Below are positions 1 to 8,570 of a DNA stretch of 64,000 bases, piece by piece. The stretch covers positions 1 through 64,000 of the forward strand of contig NZ_MRDE01000074.1 of assembly GCF_001968835.1 (NCBI RefSeq), given 5' to 3'. The position numbers were made by a program, and so were the translations under genes. This DNA comes from Tersicoccus phoenicis. Lineage in GTDB: Bacteria; Actinomycetota; Actinomycetes; Actinomycetales; Micrococcaceae. The notes below the pieces were generated by a model, which was given only the letters and a program-made list of their open reading frames with translations, was not told where the DNA came from and searched no databases. Position 1 is the first letter of the stretch, and each line of letters opens with the position of its first letter.

Positions 1-917
1 GCGGACAGGTCCAGCATCCCGGTCACGTCGGCGACCCAGGCCCCGTCGCGTTCGTGCCCGTCGGAGTTGTAGGCCCGCGCCCACGCCTGAGCCGGGACGA
101 GCGGCAGGGCCCTGTCGAGTGCGCCGTGGATGGGGAACCCCACCGAGTAGGCCAGGTTCCTCCTGGGTGCGGCGAGCCAGTGCACGAACTCCTGCGTGCC
201 CCCGGCCGAGTCAGTGCGGACCATGACCTTCCGCCCCGACCGGAACCCGGCCGGCAGCTGCTTCAGCGCGTCCCCGGTGACCGTGATGTGGTCCGTCGCG
301 GTGTTCGACCCGGCGTTGCCGGGGCGCAGCAGCACGGCGAGGGGCTCACCGGTGCCCGCACCGCCGTGGTCCACGAAGGCGCACAGCGGGTGGAAGCCAT
401 AGCCCTTCTTCCAGGTGGGACGGGCGTCTTCCTTGTCCGAGTGCGCCGTGATGAGGGTGGCGTCCAGGTCCACGATGAGCGGGTCCCCCGCGGTCGCACC
501 GTGGATCGGGGACTGCTTCCCGGCCAGGGACCACACGTGGGCCCGGGCCGCGGCGCGGGCGGCGTTGATCGCACTCAGGGTCTTCGCCGGCGCCGCCGTG
601 GACAGGGCTCGGACCAAGCGGCTCACGGTCGGATCCGATGCCACCGGCCCGAACACAGCCGGCTGGGCGCGGAGCCGGTCCACGTCGGCAAGGCAGTCCC
701 CACCCATCGCCAGAGACAGGGCCAGATCGGTGACGATCTTGCCCGGATCATGCACGGCCAGCGGTTTCCGCCACGGTCCGAGCACGGCGGACAGCCCCGC
801 ACCGAGACCCGAGGCCTGGACAGTGCGGGTCAGCAGAAGCCCCCCAGCCTCGGACACGATCCCGGCACCTGCGCCATCGACGCGCACGGATGGGTACAGG
901 GCGGTAGAGTTGCTCAC
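1..917 (-). CDS. IS1380-family transposase, 3' end cut by window
   Basis: This is a DDE transposase that would move an IS1380-type element. The minus-strand frame reads through the whole region and runs off the window at base 1, so about 305 N-terminal residues are visible. Typical family segments can be read, such as KPLAVHDPGKIVTDLALSLA near the N-terminus, DPTVSRLVRAL, the DLDATLITAHSDK catalytic-Asp segment, KKGYGFHPLCAFVDH, and RTDSAGGTQEFVHWL (second Asp). The start is a GTG at 917 (SNSTALYPSVRVDGAG); no strong ribosome binding site precedes it. An inverted repeat lies just upstream at 924-986. The visible part is intact; whether the element is complete cannot be judged here. Confidence 0.85.
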   Translation of the reverse strand, partial: MSNSTALYPSVRVDGAGAGIVSEAGGLLLTRTVQASGLGAGLSAVLGPWRKPLAVHDPGKIVTDLALSLAMGGDCLADVDRLRAQPAVFGPVASDPTVSRLVRALSTAAPAKTLSAINAARAAARAHVWSLAGKQSPIHGATAGDPLIVDLDATLITAHSDKEDARPTWKKGYGFHPLCAFVDHGGAGTGEPLAVLLRPGNAGSNTATDHITVTGDALKQLPAGFRSGRKVMVRTDSAGGTQEFVHWLAAPRRNLAYSVGFPIHGALDRALPLVPAQAWARAYNSDGHERDGAWVADVTGMLDLS

Positions 918-923
918 CAGAAG

Positions 924-986
924 GGTGCTCCCTGAATCTGTAGAAAATGTCGTGTGGTAACAACATCTTCCCAGTTCAGGAGCACC
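924..986. repeat. Inverted repeat upstream of the transposase
   Basis: GGTGCTCCCTGAA (924-936) pairs with TTCAGGAGCACC (975-986), with one extra C in the left arm and a loop of 38 bases. The repeat lies between the transposase start and the likely element end. It could be part of the IS terminus, or a hairpin that hides the start codon from readthrough transcription, as is known for several IS elements. The exact IS end and target duplication were not identified. Confidence 0.6.
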
Positions 987-1109
987 TTTCCCCGTTCAGA
1001 CACCCCCTCGGACCCACCCTCATGAAAGGCCGAGGTTAGAAGGTCATCAAAGGCCTGAACAAATAGGCACTCGGTGTTTGGTGCGCCCGCAGTGGTGATA
1101 GGTATGCGT

Positions 1110-4100
1110 TCATGCCACTTCCCCCCACCGCGCCGCCATCGCTTCCATTTGCTCCATCACCAGCAGGATCGCCGTCGGCTCCTTGTCCGGCGGGTAGTCG
1201 TGCTTGGCCAGCAGCCGCTTGATCGACGAGCGTAGCTTCGCCCGGACGTCGTCGCGCACGGTCCAGTCCGTCCGCACGTCCCGGCGCATCACCGTGACCA
1301 GTTCTCGGGCGATGTCCGCCAGCACCCCCTCACCCTGCAGCTCCACCGCCGAATCGTTCTGAGAAACCGCATCGTAGAAGGCCAGCTCATCCGAGGCCAA
1401 CGGGGGAGTGAACCGCTTGCCGCGGTCCGCCTCGCGCAGCGCTTCCCGGGCCAATTCCAGCATCTCGGCCATCACCTCCGCCGAGGAGAGCTGCTGGTTG
1501 GCGTACTTCGTCATCAGCTCGGTGATCCGCTCCGAGAACGCCCGCTGCCGGATGGTGTTGTTCCGGGTGGTCCGCGCGGTCTCCTCGGATATCAGCTTCC
1601 GCAGTGCCTCGATTGCCAGCGACGGGTTCCGGGCCGCCTGCGCCTTGGCCAGGAACTCTGGCGTCAGGTCCTCCAAGGACGGCTTCGGCAGCCCGGCGGC
1701 GGCGTAGATGTCGAGCACCTCACCGGTCGCCGTCGCGTCGTCGATCAGCCCGGCGAGCAGCCGCGCGATGTCGGCCGGCACCGGTTGGCCGCTGTCCTGC
1801 CGCTCCTGCGCGTCGAACTTGGCCATCCAGACCCGCATCTGCTCGTATGCCTTGATCTCCCCGAGCAGTGGCGCGAGCGTCTCCCGGCCGCAGGCCAGCG
1901 CCCACGCCCGGGACAGCTGCCCGGTGAATGCCCGGAACCGCGACATCAGGGTCTCCGAACCAGAGGAGGAGGAGGAAGTCTGGTTGCCAGGAGTCGACGG
2001 TGACCGCAGGTAGTTCACCGCCCCGAGGATCGCGTTGATGTACCCCCGCGGCCCACCCCGGGCCGCCTGAGACCGCCAGTCGTGCCCGGTCAGCAGCTCC
2101 CGGATCTGGCCGACCAACGAATGAGCCAGGGCCACCGCCTCGTCGACGTTGCGCCCCACCGGCCGGTTCGCCTGGTCGCTCTTCGTGTACTCCGCCAGCG
2201 CCTTGTTCAGGTTCTCCGCCAGCGGCGCGTACGCCACCAGCAGCCCGTCAGGCTTGCCGCGGAACGTCCGGTTCACCCGCGCGAGGGTCTGCATCAGCAG
2301 CGCGCCCTTGAGCGGCCGGTCCAGATACAGCGTGTGCAGCGGCGGGGCGTCGAACCCGGTGAGCATCATGTCCTTGACGATCACCAGCTGCAGCTCGTCG
2401 TCGGGATCCTTCAGCCGCCGCTTGATGGTCGCGTTCTCCGATTCCCGCCGCACGTGGTCGGAGACCGGCGGCTGGTCGGTCGCGTTGCCCGAATAGACCA
2501 CCTTGATCACGCCGCGGTCCAGCTCGTCGGAGTGCCAGTCGGGCCGCAGCCTGACGATTTCCGCATACAGCCGCGCGCACACCTCCCGGGTGACGCCGAC
2601 GACCATCGCCTTGCCCGGACCCTCGAGAAACGGCAGCATCGCCGTCCGCCGCGCCTCCCAGTGGGCCACCAGATCCGCGGCCAGGGCACTGACCCGCTCC
2701 GGCGCCCCGTACACGGCGGTCAGCACCGCGACGCTGGCCTCCATCCGGGACCGCTCGGTGGTGTCCAGCCCGAGCGTGGCCTCGTCGGCGGCGTCGTCGA
2801 GCGTCTCCTCCGTGACCCCCTCGGCGAGCCGGACCTTGATCAGCCGCGGCTCGAAAGAGACCGGCACGGTCGCGCCGTCCTGGACCGCGCGGGTGAGGTC
2901 GTAGACGTCGATGTAGTCGCCGAACACGGCCTGCGTGTTCCGCTCGTCGCAGGAGATCGGGGTGCCGGTGAACGCGATCAGGGTGGCGTTCGGCAGGGCC
3001 CGCTTCAGGTGCGCGGCGTATCCGTCGATGTCGTCGTAGTGGGAGCGGTGCGCCTCGTCGACGATAACGATGACGTTGCTCCGGTCGGTGAGCACGGGGT
3101 GCTCGAGCCCGGCGTCGCGCTCGGCCTGAGTGAGTCCGAACTTCTGCAGGGTGGTGAAGTAGATGCCGCCGGTGGTGCGGTTGTTCAGCTCGGCCCGCAG
3201 CTCGGCGCGGCGCTGCACCTGCCGGGGCTTCTCGGCCAGCAGCAGGCTGTGGTCGAAGGTCTCGAAGAGCTGCCCGTCGAGTTCGTTCCGGTCGGTCACG
3301 ACGACGATGGTCGGGTTCTTCAGCTCGGGCCGGCGGGCGACGGCGTTGGCGTAGAGCTCCATCTCCATCGACTTCCCCGAGCCCTGGGTGTGCCAGACGA
3401 TGCCGGCCTTGCCGTTGGTGCGCACCGCCCGCACGGTGCTCTCGACGGCGCGGGTGACGGCGAAGAACTGGTGCGGCTTGGCGATCCGCTTGACCAGCCC
3501 GTCCGCGCCCTCCGCGAAGGCGGTGAACCCGGTCAGCAGCTGCAGGAACCGGTCCTGGTCGTAGAGCCCGTCGAGGGCGGTGTCCAGCTGCGGAACCTCC
3601 CCGCGGCCGACGTCGACGGCGGACTCCACCCGGGCGCCGTCGTCGTCGACGTTCCAGGGAGAGAAGTGGTTCAGCGGGGTGAACGGGGTGCCGTAGCGGG
3701 CGGTGATCCCGTCGGTGGCGAGGGTGAAGACGCAGAACCGGAACGCCATGGGGAACTCGCGCAGGTAGGTGCGCAGCTGGGCGTGGGCCGCGTCGACGGT
3801 GGCGTAGAGGCTGCCGGCGTCCTTCAGTTCGATCACGCTGACCGGCATGCCGTTGCAGTAGAGCACGACGTCGAAGCGGCGTTGGTGGTCGCGGTCGCGG
3901 ACGGTGACCTGGTTGACGGCGAGCCAGTCGTTGTCCTCGCGGCGGGCGCCGATCAGCCGGATGGTGGGGGTGACCTCGACGCCGTCGCTGTCCAGGTAGG
4001 TCAGCCGGTAGCCCTCGACCAGGTAGCGGTGGATGCGGTGGTTCTCGGTGATCGCGTCCTGCGACGTGGGGGTGGCGATCTCGGCGAGGGCCTGCTGCAG

Positions 4101-4307
4101 GTACGGCATCGGCACGGACGGGTTGAGCCTCCGCATGGCGTCCAGCAGCCGGGGCCGGATCAGGGGGTCGTCCCAGCGGTCGCGCTGGTCGGTGCCGGGG
4201 GCGATCGCCTCGCCGGTGAGCGGCTCCCAGCCGAGTTCGGCCAGGTGCTCGACGGCGTCGCTCTCCCACGCCGCCTCGTTGACGACGGGAAATGCGTGCA
4301 GACTCAT
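1110..4307 (-). CDS. hsdR: Type I restriction enzyme R subunit (HsdR)
   Basis: This is the translocating and cleaving subunit of a type I restriction-modification complex; it acts with HsdM and HsdS on unmodified DNA. It has 1065 residues, normal for HsdR. The N-terminal PDDEXK nuclease shows Asp146 (RRFDVVLY) and VIELK at 158-162. The superfamily 2 helicase motor shows a Walker A TQGSGKS near 307-313, DEAH at 417-420, TGTP near 447-450, and a motif VI-like LARVNRTFRGK near 700. It starts at ATG 4307. It is last in the hsd series, separated from the upstream nuclease gene by 356 bases containing several palindromes, so it may have its own promoter. It appears intact. Confidence 0.95.
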   Translation of the reverse strand: MSLHAFPVVNEAAWESDAVEHLAELGWEPLTGEAIAPGTDQRDRWDDPLIRPRLLDAMRRLNPSVPMPYLQQALAEIATPTSQDAITENHRIHRYLVEGYRLTYLDSDGVEVTPTIRLIGARREDNDWLAVNQVTVRDRDHQRRFDVVLYCNGMPVSVIELKDAGSLYATVDAAHAQLRTYLREFPMAFRFCVFTLATDGITARYGTPFTPLNHFSPWNVDDDGARVESAVDVGRGEVPQLDTALDGLYDQDRFLQLLTGFTAFAEGADGLVKRIAKPHQFFAVTRAVESTVRAVRTNGKAGIVWHTQGSGKSMEMELYANAVARRPELKNPTIVVVTDRNELDGQLFETFDHSLLLAEKPRQVQRRAELRAELNNRTTGGIYFTTLQKFGLTQAERDAGLEHPVLTDRSNVIVIVDEAHRSHYDDIDGYAAHLKRALPNATLIAFTGTPISCDERNTQAVFGDYIDVYDLTRAVQDGATVPVSFEPRLIKVRLAEGVTEETLDDAADEATLGLDTTERSRMEASVAVLTAVYGAPERVSALAADLVAHWEARRTAMLPFLEGPGKAMVVGVTREVCARLYAEIVRLRPDWHSDELDRGVIKVVYSGNATDQPPVSDHVRRESENATIKRRLKDPDDELQLVIVKDMMLTGFDAPPLHTLYLDRPLKGALLMQTLARVNRTFRGKPDGLLVAYAPLAENLNKALAEYTKSDQANRPVGRNVDEAVALAHSLVGQIRELLTGHDWRSQAARGGPRGYINAILGAVNYLRSPSTPGNQTSSSSSGSETLMSRFRAFTGQLSRAWALACGRETLAPLLGEIKAYEQMRVWMAKFDAQERQDSGQPVPADIARLLAGLIDDATATGEVLDIYAAAGLPKPSLEDLTPEFLAKAQAARNPSLAIEALRKLISEETARTTRNNTIRQRAFSERITELMTKYANQQLSSAEVMAEMLELAREALREADRGKRFTPPLASDELAFYDAVSQNDSAVELQGEGVLADIARELVTVMRRDVRTDWTVRDDVRAKLRSSIKRLLAKHDYPPDKEPTAILLVMEQMEAMAARWGEVA

Positions 4308-4451
4308 GGTGTTCCCCCGGGTAGTGAGACCTGGTTCATACTGTAGCGGCGCCTCCCTCAGGGCCGCGGTCGGTAGGCGGGTTCATCGAGGTTCGATGGG
4401 TTGGCGTGCAGGGCCGGCCGTGCGCCTCGCAGCGAGCGCCGAGGTGGGAAT

Positions 4452-4624
4452 TGTGCAACGCACCGTTGCACATGCGCTGGGCGTGTCGCCGTGAGGCCAA
4501 TGTTGCAACCGCCCGTTGCAAGATTGCCGGGAAGAGCGGCCTGAGCAATGTTGCAAGCGACGCTTGCACGATTGGCAGGCCGATGCGCGGCACGGCCTCG
4601 CCGGTCCATTGCATATGTGCAATG
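4452..4624. repeat. Four palindromes in the gap 4308-4663 before hsdR
   Basis: The 356-base gap holds no convincing gene. It contains four related inverted repeats built around TTGCAAC/GTTGCAA or TGCAAG-like halves: TGTGCAACG/CGTTGCACA (4452-4460 and 4464-4472), TTGCAAC/GTTGCAA (4503-4509 and 4515-4521), TGCAAGCG/CGCTTGCA (4552-4559 and 4561-4568) and CATTGCA/TGCAATG (4607-4613 and 4618-4624). They are spaced about 50-55 bases apart. The first closely matches a palindrome inside the DUF1016 coding sequence at 5392-5422. They may be regulator sites for hsdR or decayed copies of an element. Confidence 0.7.
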
Positions 4625-4663
4625 ACGCGGGCGGTATTGCGGATAAGCAACGGGCCGCCTGGA

Positions 4664-5776
4664 TCATTCGGTGCCATCCGTGCCCGATGGACCGGACAGT
4701 TCGGCTTCGAGCTCGTCGATGCTCGGCAGGCTGGCGGCGAACTCGGTCGGCAACGACTCGGTGAGCGTGGTCGTCCACTCGGCCACACCGATCGGCGTCG
4801 CGTAGCCGCGCAGCGCGTACTCGGCGACGACGTTGTTCTTCGACGCGCACAGCAGCAGCCCGATCGTGGGCTGGTCGTCGTCGTGGGCGAGCAGGTCGTC
4901 GACGGCGGACATGTACATGCCGAGCTGGCCCAGGAATGCGGGGTCGAACCGTACGGCCTTGAGTTCGATGACCACGAAGCGGCGCAGCTTCAGGTGGTAG
5001 AACAGCAGGTCGGCGAAGAACTCGTCGTCGCCGACCACCAGCCGCACCTGCCGCCCGACGAAGGCGAATCCTTGCCCGAGTTCGAGCAGGAACTTCTCGA
5101 CGTGCGCCACCAGCTGGCTCTCGAGTCCCCGTTCGTTGTGCCGGTCGGTGAGGTCGAGGAAGTCGAACAGGTAAGGATCCTTCGTGGACTGCTGCGCGAG
5201 GTCCGACTCCGACGGTGGCAGGGTCGCGGCGAAGTTGGTGATCGCCTTGCCGCTGCGCTCACGCAGGCGTGTCCGGATGTGGTGAGTGAGAACGTCGCGG
5301 GACCAGCCGTGCTCGACGGCGGCCGCGGCGTACCAGAGGCGAGCTTCGGTGTCGTCGAGCTTTTCGATCAGGGCGATCTGGTGGCGCCACGGCAATTGTG
5401 CAACGCTGCGTTGCACTATTGCGTCCGCATCCCAAGCCTGGGCGAACGCCCGCATGTACTTCAGGTTCCGGGCCGAAAAGCCCCGGGCGTCGGGGAACTG
5501 GTCACGAATGTCGGCGGCGAGCCGATCGATCACCCTGGTGCCCCAGCCCTCTTGGTCCTGACGGTTCAGGATCTCGCGCCCGATGGCCCAGTAGGTCGCC
5601 AGCACTTCCCGGTTGACCGCGGTGACAGCTCTGCGCTGTCCGGAGGAGACCCGCTGCACAACCGACGTGAGGAGTTCCGGGTACCAGGACGGCATGGCCG
5701 ACCGAGCCGGCGTGCTCGGGAAGGACGCTGCCATCTCCGCGCTCGGCTCGGCCGCGCCGCCCTGGTTCTCGTTCAT
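4664..5776 (-). CDS. PDDEXK nuclease domain protein (DUF1016, YhcG-type)
   Basis: This is a 370-residue protein of the DUF1016/YhcG family. These proteins are predicted nucleases that often lie inside or beside type I restriction loci; their exact role is not established. The N-terminal domain shows the family pattern (WYPELL, YWAIGREIL, FSARNLKYMRAFAQAW, IVQRSVAQLPW, GWSRDVL). The C-terminal nuclease core shows DDEFFADLLFYH followed by VVIELK, the Asp and Glu-x-Lys of a PDDEXK fold. The ATG at 5776 overlaps the hsdS stop by ATGA, so translation is probably coupled to hsdS. A near-perfect palindrome (5392-5422) lies inside the codons for IVQRSVAQLP. Confidence 0.9.
   Translation of the reverse strand: MNENQGGAAEPSAEMAASFPSTPARSAMPSWYPELLTSVVQRVSSGQRRAVTAVNREVLATYWAIGREILNRQDQEGWGTRVIDRLAADIRDQFPDARGFSARNLKYMRAFAQAWDADAIVQRSVAQLPWRHQIALIEKLDDTEARLWYAAAAVEHGWSRDVLTHHIRTRLRERSGKAITNFAATLPPSESDLAQQSTKDPYLFDFLDLTDRHNERGLESQLVAHVEKFLLELGQGFAFVGRQVRLVVGDDEFFADLLFYHLKLRRFVVIELKAVRFDPAFLGQLGMYMSAVDDLLAHDDDQPTIGLLLCASKNNVVAEYALRGYATPIGVAEWTTTLTESLPTEFAASLPSIDELEAELSGPSGTDGTE
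5392..5422. repeat. Palindrome inside the DUF1016 gene
   Basis: GCAAT-T-GTGCAACGC-t-GCGTTGCAC-T-ATTGC gives a 31-base palindrome with 14 of 15 pairs matched around base 5407. It matches the intergenic palindrome at 4452-4472 in most positions. It encodes the conserved VQRSVAQLP segment of the nuclease, so coding constraint alone might explain it here, but not in the intergenic copies. Confidence 0.7.
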
Positions 5777-6954
5777 ACGCCCGCTTCCTCCAGCACCTTC
5801 TCGGCCTCCTTGACGTGCAGCTTCCCCGACATGAGCTGGGGGAGGAGCGCGTCGCGTGTGGCGGCGAGAGTGGCGTTCTCGCGTTCCGCGGAGAGAGCGG
5901 CGTCCCACAACGCGTGCATAGCTTCGTCCTCCGCCCGGACGGTCTCGTCCGACGGGATGGTGACGAGTTCATCGAGATGGCGTCGCTGAATATGACCCAT
6001 CGTGGTGGCTTTGTCGGCAGCGATGCCACGAAAATACTCCATCTGGGTATCGATAGCGGCCGCGACGAGCCAGAGTGGATACCCCTGGTCAGCCGCCACC
6101 TTGAAGATGTGCTGATTGACGATCGCTTGATCGCGATACCAGCGGTGAAGCGTGAGAGATCCGGACCAAGCGAAGAGAAGATCGCCAGGGTTGGCTTCGT
6201 GATCGGCCGCGACCTCAGCGTCGCTGAAAACGGTTGAACCTCCGATTCCGGAGTTCAGCTCGGCAATGCGGACCACGACGCGTCCCGTTCCGCTCGCTCC
6301 CTTGGTGAAGGCCCTACCGTTCACAAACCGTGCCAGACTCGACAGCGGTCGTGAGTCGGGCTTCTTCAGGGCTCCGTACCGAATCAGGCGGAGACGGTCC
6401 GCCGATTGGGTCAGCTTCACATTCGCGGCTATCTTGTCGTTGAGCGAGCCCAGCACTTCCGCGATGGCTCGCTGCTCGCTGATAGCCGGAAGGCTGATCT
6501 GAAGCGAGCGAATGTCAGCCAGGTTGATGTAGGCCGCCATGTCGGTGTTGTTCATGCGGTCGGCTGCTTGACGGAGGAAATCCTCACTCTGGAACCAGTA
6601 ACGCAGAAACCCTGCGTCAATCGCTGCTTGGTCTCGTACACGGAAGAAGCACAGCTGCGGGCTGTAGACCGCCCGCTCGCTGGTCGCAGGCATCACGCCG
6701 ACGCGACCGACTGACCCCTTGGTGGTGAGGACGATATCGCCAGCTGCGCCGACCTTCTCGCCGATGGCCGATACGAACTGCGCGGACACGAAGTCAGATC
6801 CATCCAAGCTGATGGATCCGTCTGCTACGTCGCCAGCCCGAATGATGCGGAAGCCGTCGTCCGCGTGCTCGCTGCGCTTCGTGCGGTAACCATCGTTGAA
6901 GTACAGGTGGCCGTCGCGCATTAAGGCGCCGAGAGTCGTCCTCAGCCCCGTCAC
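5773..6954 (-). CDS. hsdS: Type I restriction specificity subunit (HsdS)
   Basis: HsdS recognises the target DNA for the HsdM/HsdS methylase and the full restriction complex. It has 393 residues with two target-recognition halves, each ending in a helical spacer. The first half ends in SLQISLPAISEQRAIAEVLG followed by LNDKIAANVKLT; the second contains PGDLLFAWSGSL and ends in DALLPQLMSGKL. The start is GTG 6954, overlapping the hsdM stop as GTGA; any longer start would lie inside hsdM. The stop overlaps the next ATG as ATGA. Base composition is somewhat less GC-rich than the neighbours, as is common for exchanged specificity genes. Confidence 0.93.
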   Translation of the reverse strand: MTGLRTTLGALMRDGHLYFNDGYRTKRSEHADDGFRIIRAGDVADGSISLDGSDFVSAQFVSAIGEKVGAAGDIVLTTKGSVGRVGVMPATSERAVYSPQLCFFRVRDQAAIDAGFLRYWFQSEDFLRQAADRMNNTDMAAYINLADIRSLQISLPAISEQRAIAEVLGSLNDKIAANVKLTQSADRLRLIRYGALKKPDSRPLSSLARFVNGRAFTKGASGTGRVVVRIAELNSGIGGSTVFSDAEVAADHEANPGDLLFAWSGSLTLHRWYRDQAIVNQHIFKVAADQGYPLWLVAAAIDTQMEYFRGIAADKATTMGHIQRRHLDELVTIPSDETVRAEDEAMHALWDAALSAERENATLAATRDALLPQLMSGKLHVKEAEKVLEEAGV

Positions 6955-8570
6955 GACACCCTCCCCAGCTGCTCCCGCACGACACGGGCCAACCGCTCCG
7001 ACTCGTCGAACTGCGCATACAGCTCCGTCATCAACCGGGCGATCTTCTCCCCGATCGGCTCGCCGTCGTCGGCCACTTCTGCCGCACCGACGTACCGGCC
7101 CGGGGTCAGGGCGTAGTCGGCCGCCTTGATCTCCGCCAGCGAGGCCGAGTAGCAGAAGCCGGGCTCGTCGGAATAGACCGCACCGGCAGCCGAAGGCGAC
7201 CCGCGCCAGGCGTGATACGTGCCCGCGATCCGGGCGATGTCGTCGTCGGACAGTGACCGCTCCGCCCGGTCCACCATGTGGCCCAGATTCCGGGCGTCGA
7301 TGAACAGCACCTGACCGGTCCGGTCCACCGAGCCGCCCTCGCCCGCCGTCTTGTCCTTCGCGAAGAACCACACGCACACCGGGATGCCGGTGGAGCGGAA
7401 GAGCTGGGTCGGCAGCGCGACCATGCAGGAGACCACGTCGGCCTCCACCAGCTGCGCGCGGATCGCGCCCTCACCGCCGGAGTTGGACGACATGGACCCG
7501 TTTGCCATCACCACGCCGGCCGACCCGCCCGGCGCCAGCTTTGCCAGGATGTGCTGCATCCACGCGTAGTTCGCGTTCCCCGCGGGCGGCACCCCGTAGA
7601 CCCACCGGGGGTCCGACTCGGACCGGGCCCAGTCCTTGATGTTGAACGGCGGGTTCGCCATCACGAAGTCGGCCTGCAGGTCCGGGTGCTGGTCCCGCGC
7701 GAACGTGTCGCCCCACCGCGAGGCCAGGTTCGCCGTCAGGCCGTGGATGGCGAGGTTCATTTTCGCCATCCGCCACGTGCGCTCGTTCAGTTCCTGACCG
7801 AACACGGAGATCGCCGTCCGGTCCGTCTCGTGCGCGTCCAGGAACTTCTCCGTCTGCACGAACATGCCGCCGGAGCCGCAGCACGGGTCGTACACCCGAC
7901 CGCGGGTCGGCTCGAGCACCTCGACCAGCACGCGGACCACGCTGGCCGGCGTGTAGAACTCGCCGCCGCGCTTGCCCTCCGCGCGGGCGAACTTCTCCAG
8001 GAAGTACTCGTAGACCTCCCCGAGCAGGTCCCGCGCCCGGCTCCCGCCCTGGCCGGTGAACCGCGCCGAGTTGAACAGGTCGATCAGCTCACCCAGGCGC
8101 CGCTGGTCCACGTTGTCCCGGTTGAAGATCCGCGGCAGCGTCCCGGCCAGCGTCGGGTTCGAGCCCATGATGTGCTCCATCGCCCCGTCGACCAGCTCCC
8201 CGATCGACTGCGGCGGCTGTCCCTCCAGCGCCGGCCGACCCTTCGCGTTCTCCGCCAGATATCCCCAGCGCGCGGTCTCGGGCACCCAGAACACCCCGCG
8301 CCCGACGTACTCGTCGACGTCGTCCAGGAATCCCTCGACCCGCGCCTCGCTCACCCCGTCTGCGATCAGCTCGTCGCGAATCTGCCGCCGCCGCTCCTCG
8401 AACGCGTCCGAGACGTACTTGAGGAACACCAGCCCCAGGATCACGTCCTTGTACTGGGAGGCGTCCATGGAGCCGCGCAGCTTGTCCGCGGCCTTCCACA
8501 GGGTGTCCTTGAGCTCCTTGACGGTGGACGCATCTTTGACAGTTGCGTCCATGACGGCCTTGCGCGGCAT
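6951..8570 (-). CDS. hsdM: Type I restriction modification methylase (HsdM)
   Basis: This is the N6-adenine methyltransferase subunit, using S-adenosylmethionine. It has 539 residues. The N-terminal HsdM helical domain (KLRGSMDASQYKDVILGLVFLKY) is followed by the catalytic domain with motif I DPCCGSGGMF and motif IV NPPFN. The ATG at 8570 directly abuts the stop of the upstream gene (8571). The stop overlaps the GTG of hsdS. It is intact and is the catalytic partner of the adjacent HsdS. Confidence 0.96.
   Translation of the reverse strand: MPRKAVMDATVKDASTVKELKDTLWKAADKLRGSMDASQYKDVILGLVFLKYVSDAFEERRRQIRDELIADGVSEARVEGFLDDVDEYVGRGVFWVPETARWGYLAENAKGRPALEGQPPQSIGELVDGAMEHIMGSNPTLAGTLPRIFNRDNVDQRRLGELIDLFNSARFTGQGGSRARDLLGEVYEYFLEKFARAEGKRGGEFYTPASVVRVLVEVLEPTRGRVYDPCCGSGGMFVQTEKFLDAHETDRTAISVFGQELNERTWRMAKMNLAIHGLTANLASRWGDTFARDQHPDLQADFVMANPPFNIKDWARSESDPRWVYGVPPAGNANYAWMQHILAKLAPGGSAGVVMANGSMSSNSGGEGAIRAQLVEADVVSCMVALPTQLFRSTGIPVCVWFFAKDKTAGEGGSVDRTGQVLFIDARNLGHMVDRAERSLSDDDIARIAGTYHAWRGSPSAAGAVYSDEPGFCYSASLAEIKAADYALTPGRYVGAAEVADDGEPIGEKIARLMTELYAQFDESERLARVVREQLGRVS

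Noticed and set aside
54-935. Long plus-strand open frame over the transposase
   Set aside because: It is the antisense of a clear IS1380 transposase; the translation is low in complexity and has no family look.
2082-4346. 754-residue plus-strand open frame
   Set aside because: It is antisense to hsdR, which has all expected motifs; long antisense frames are common in high-GC DNA.
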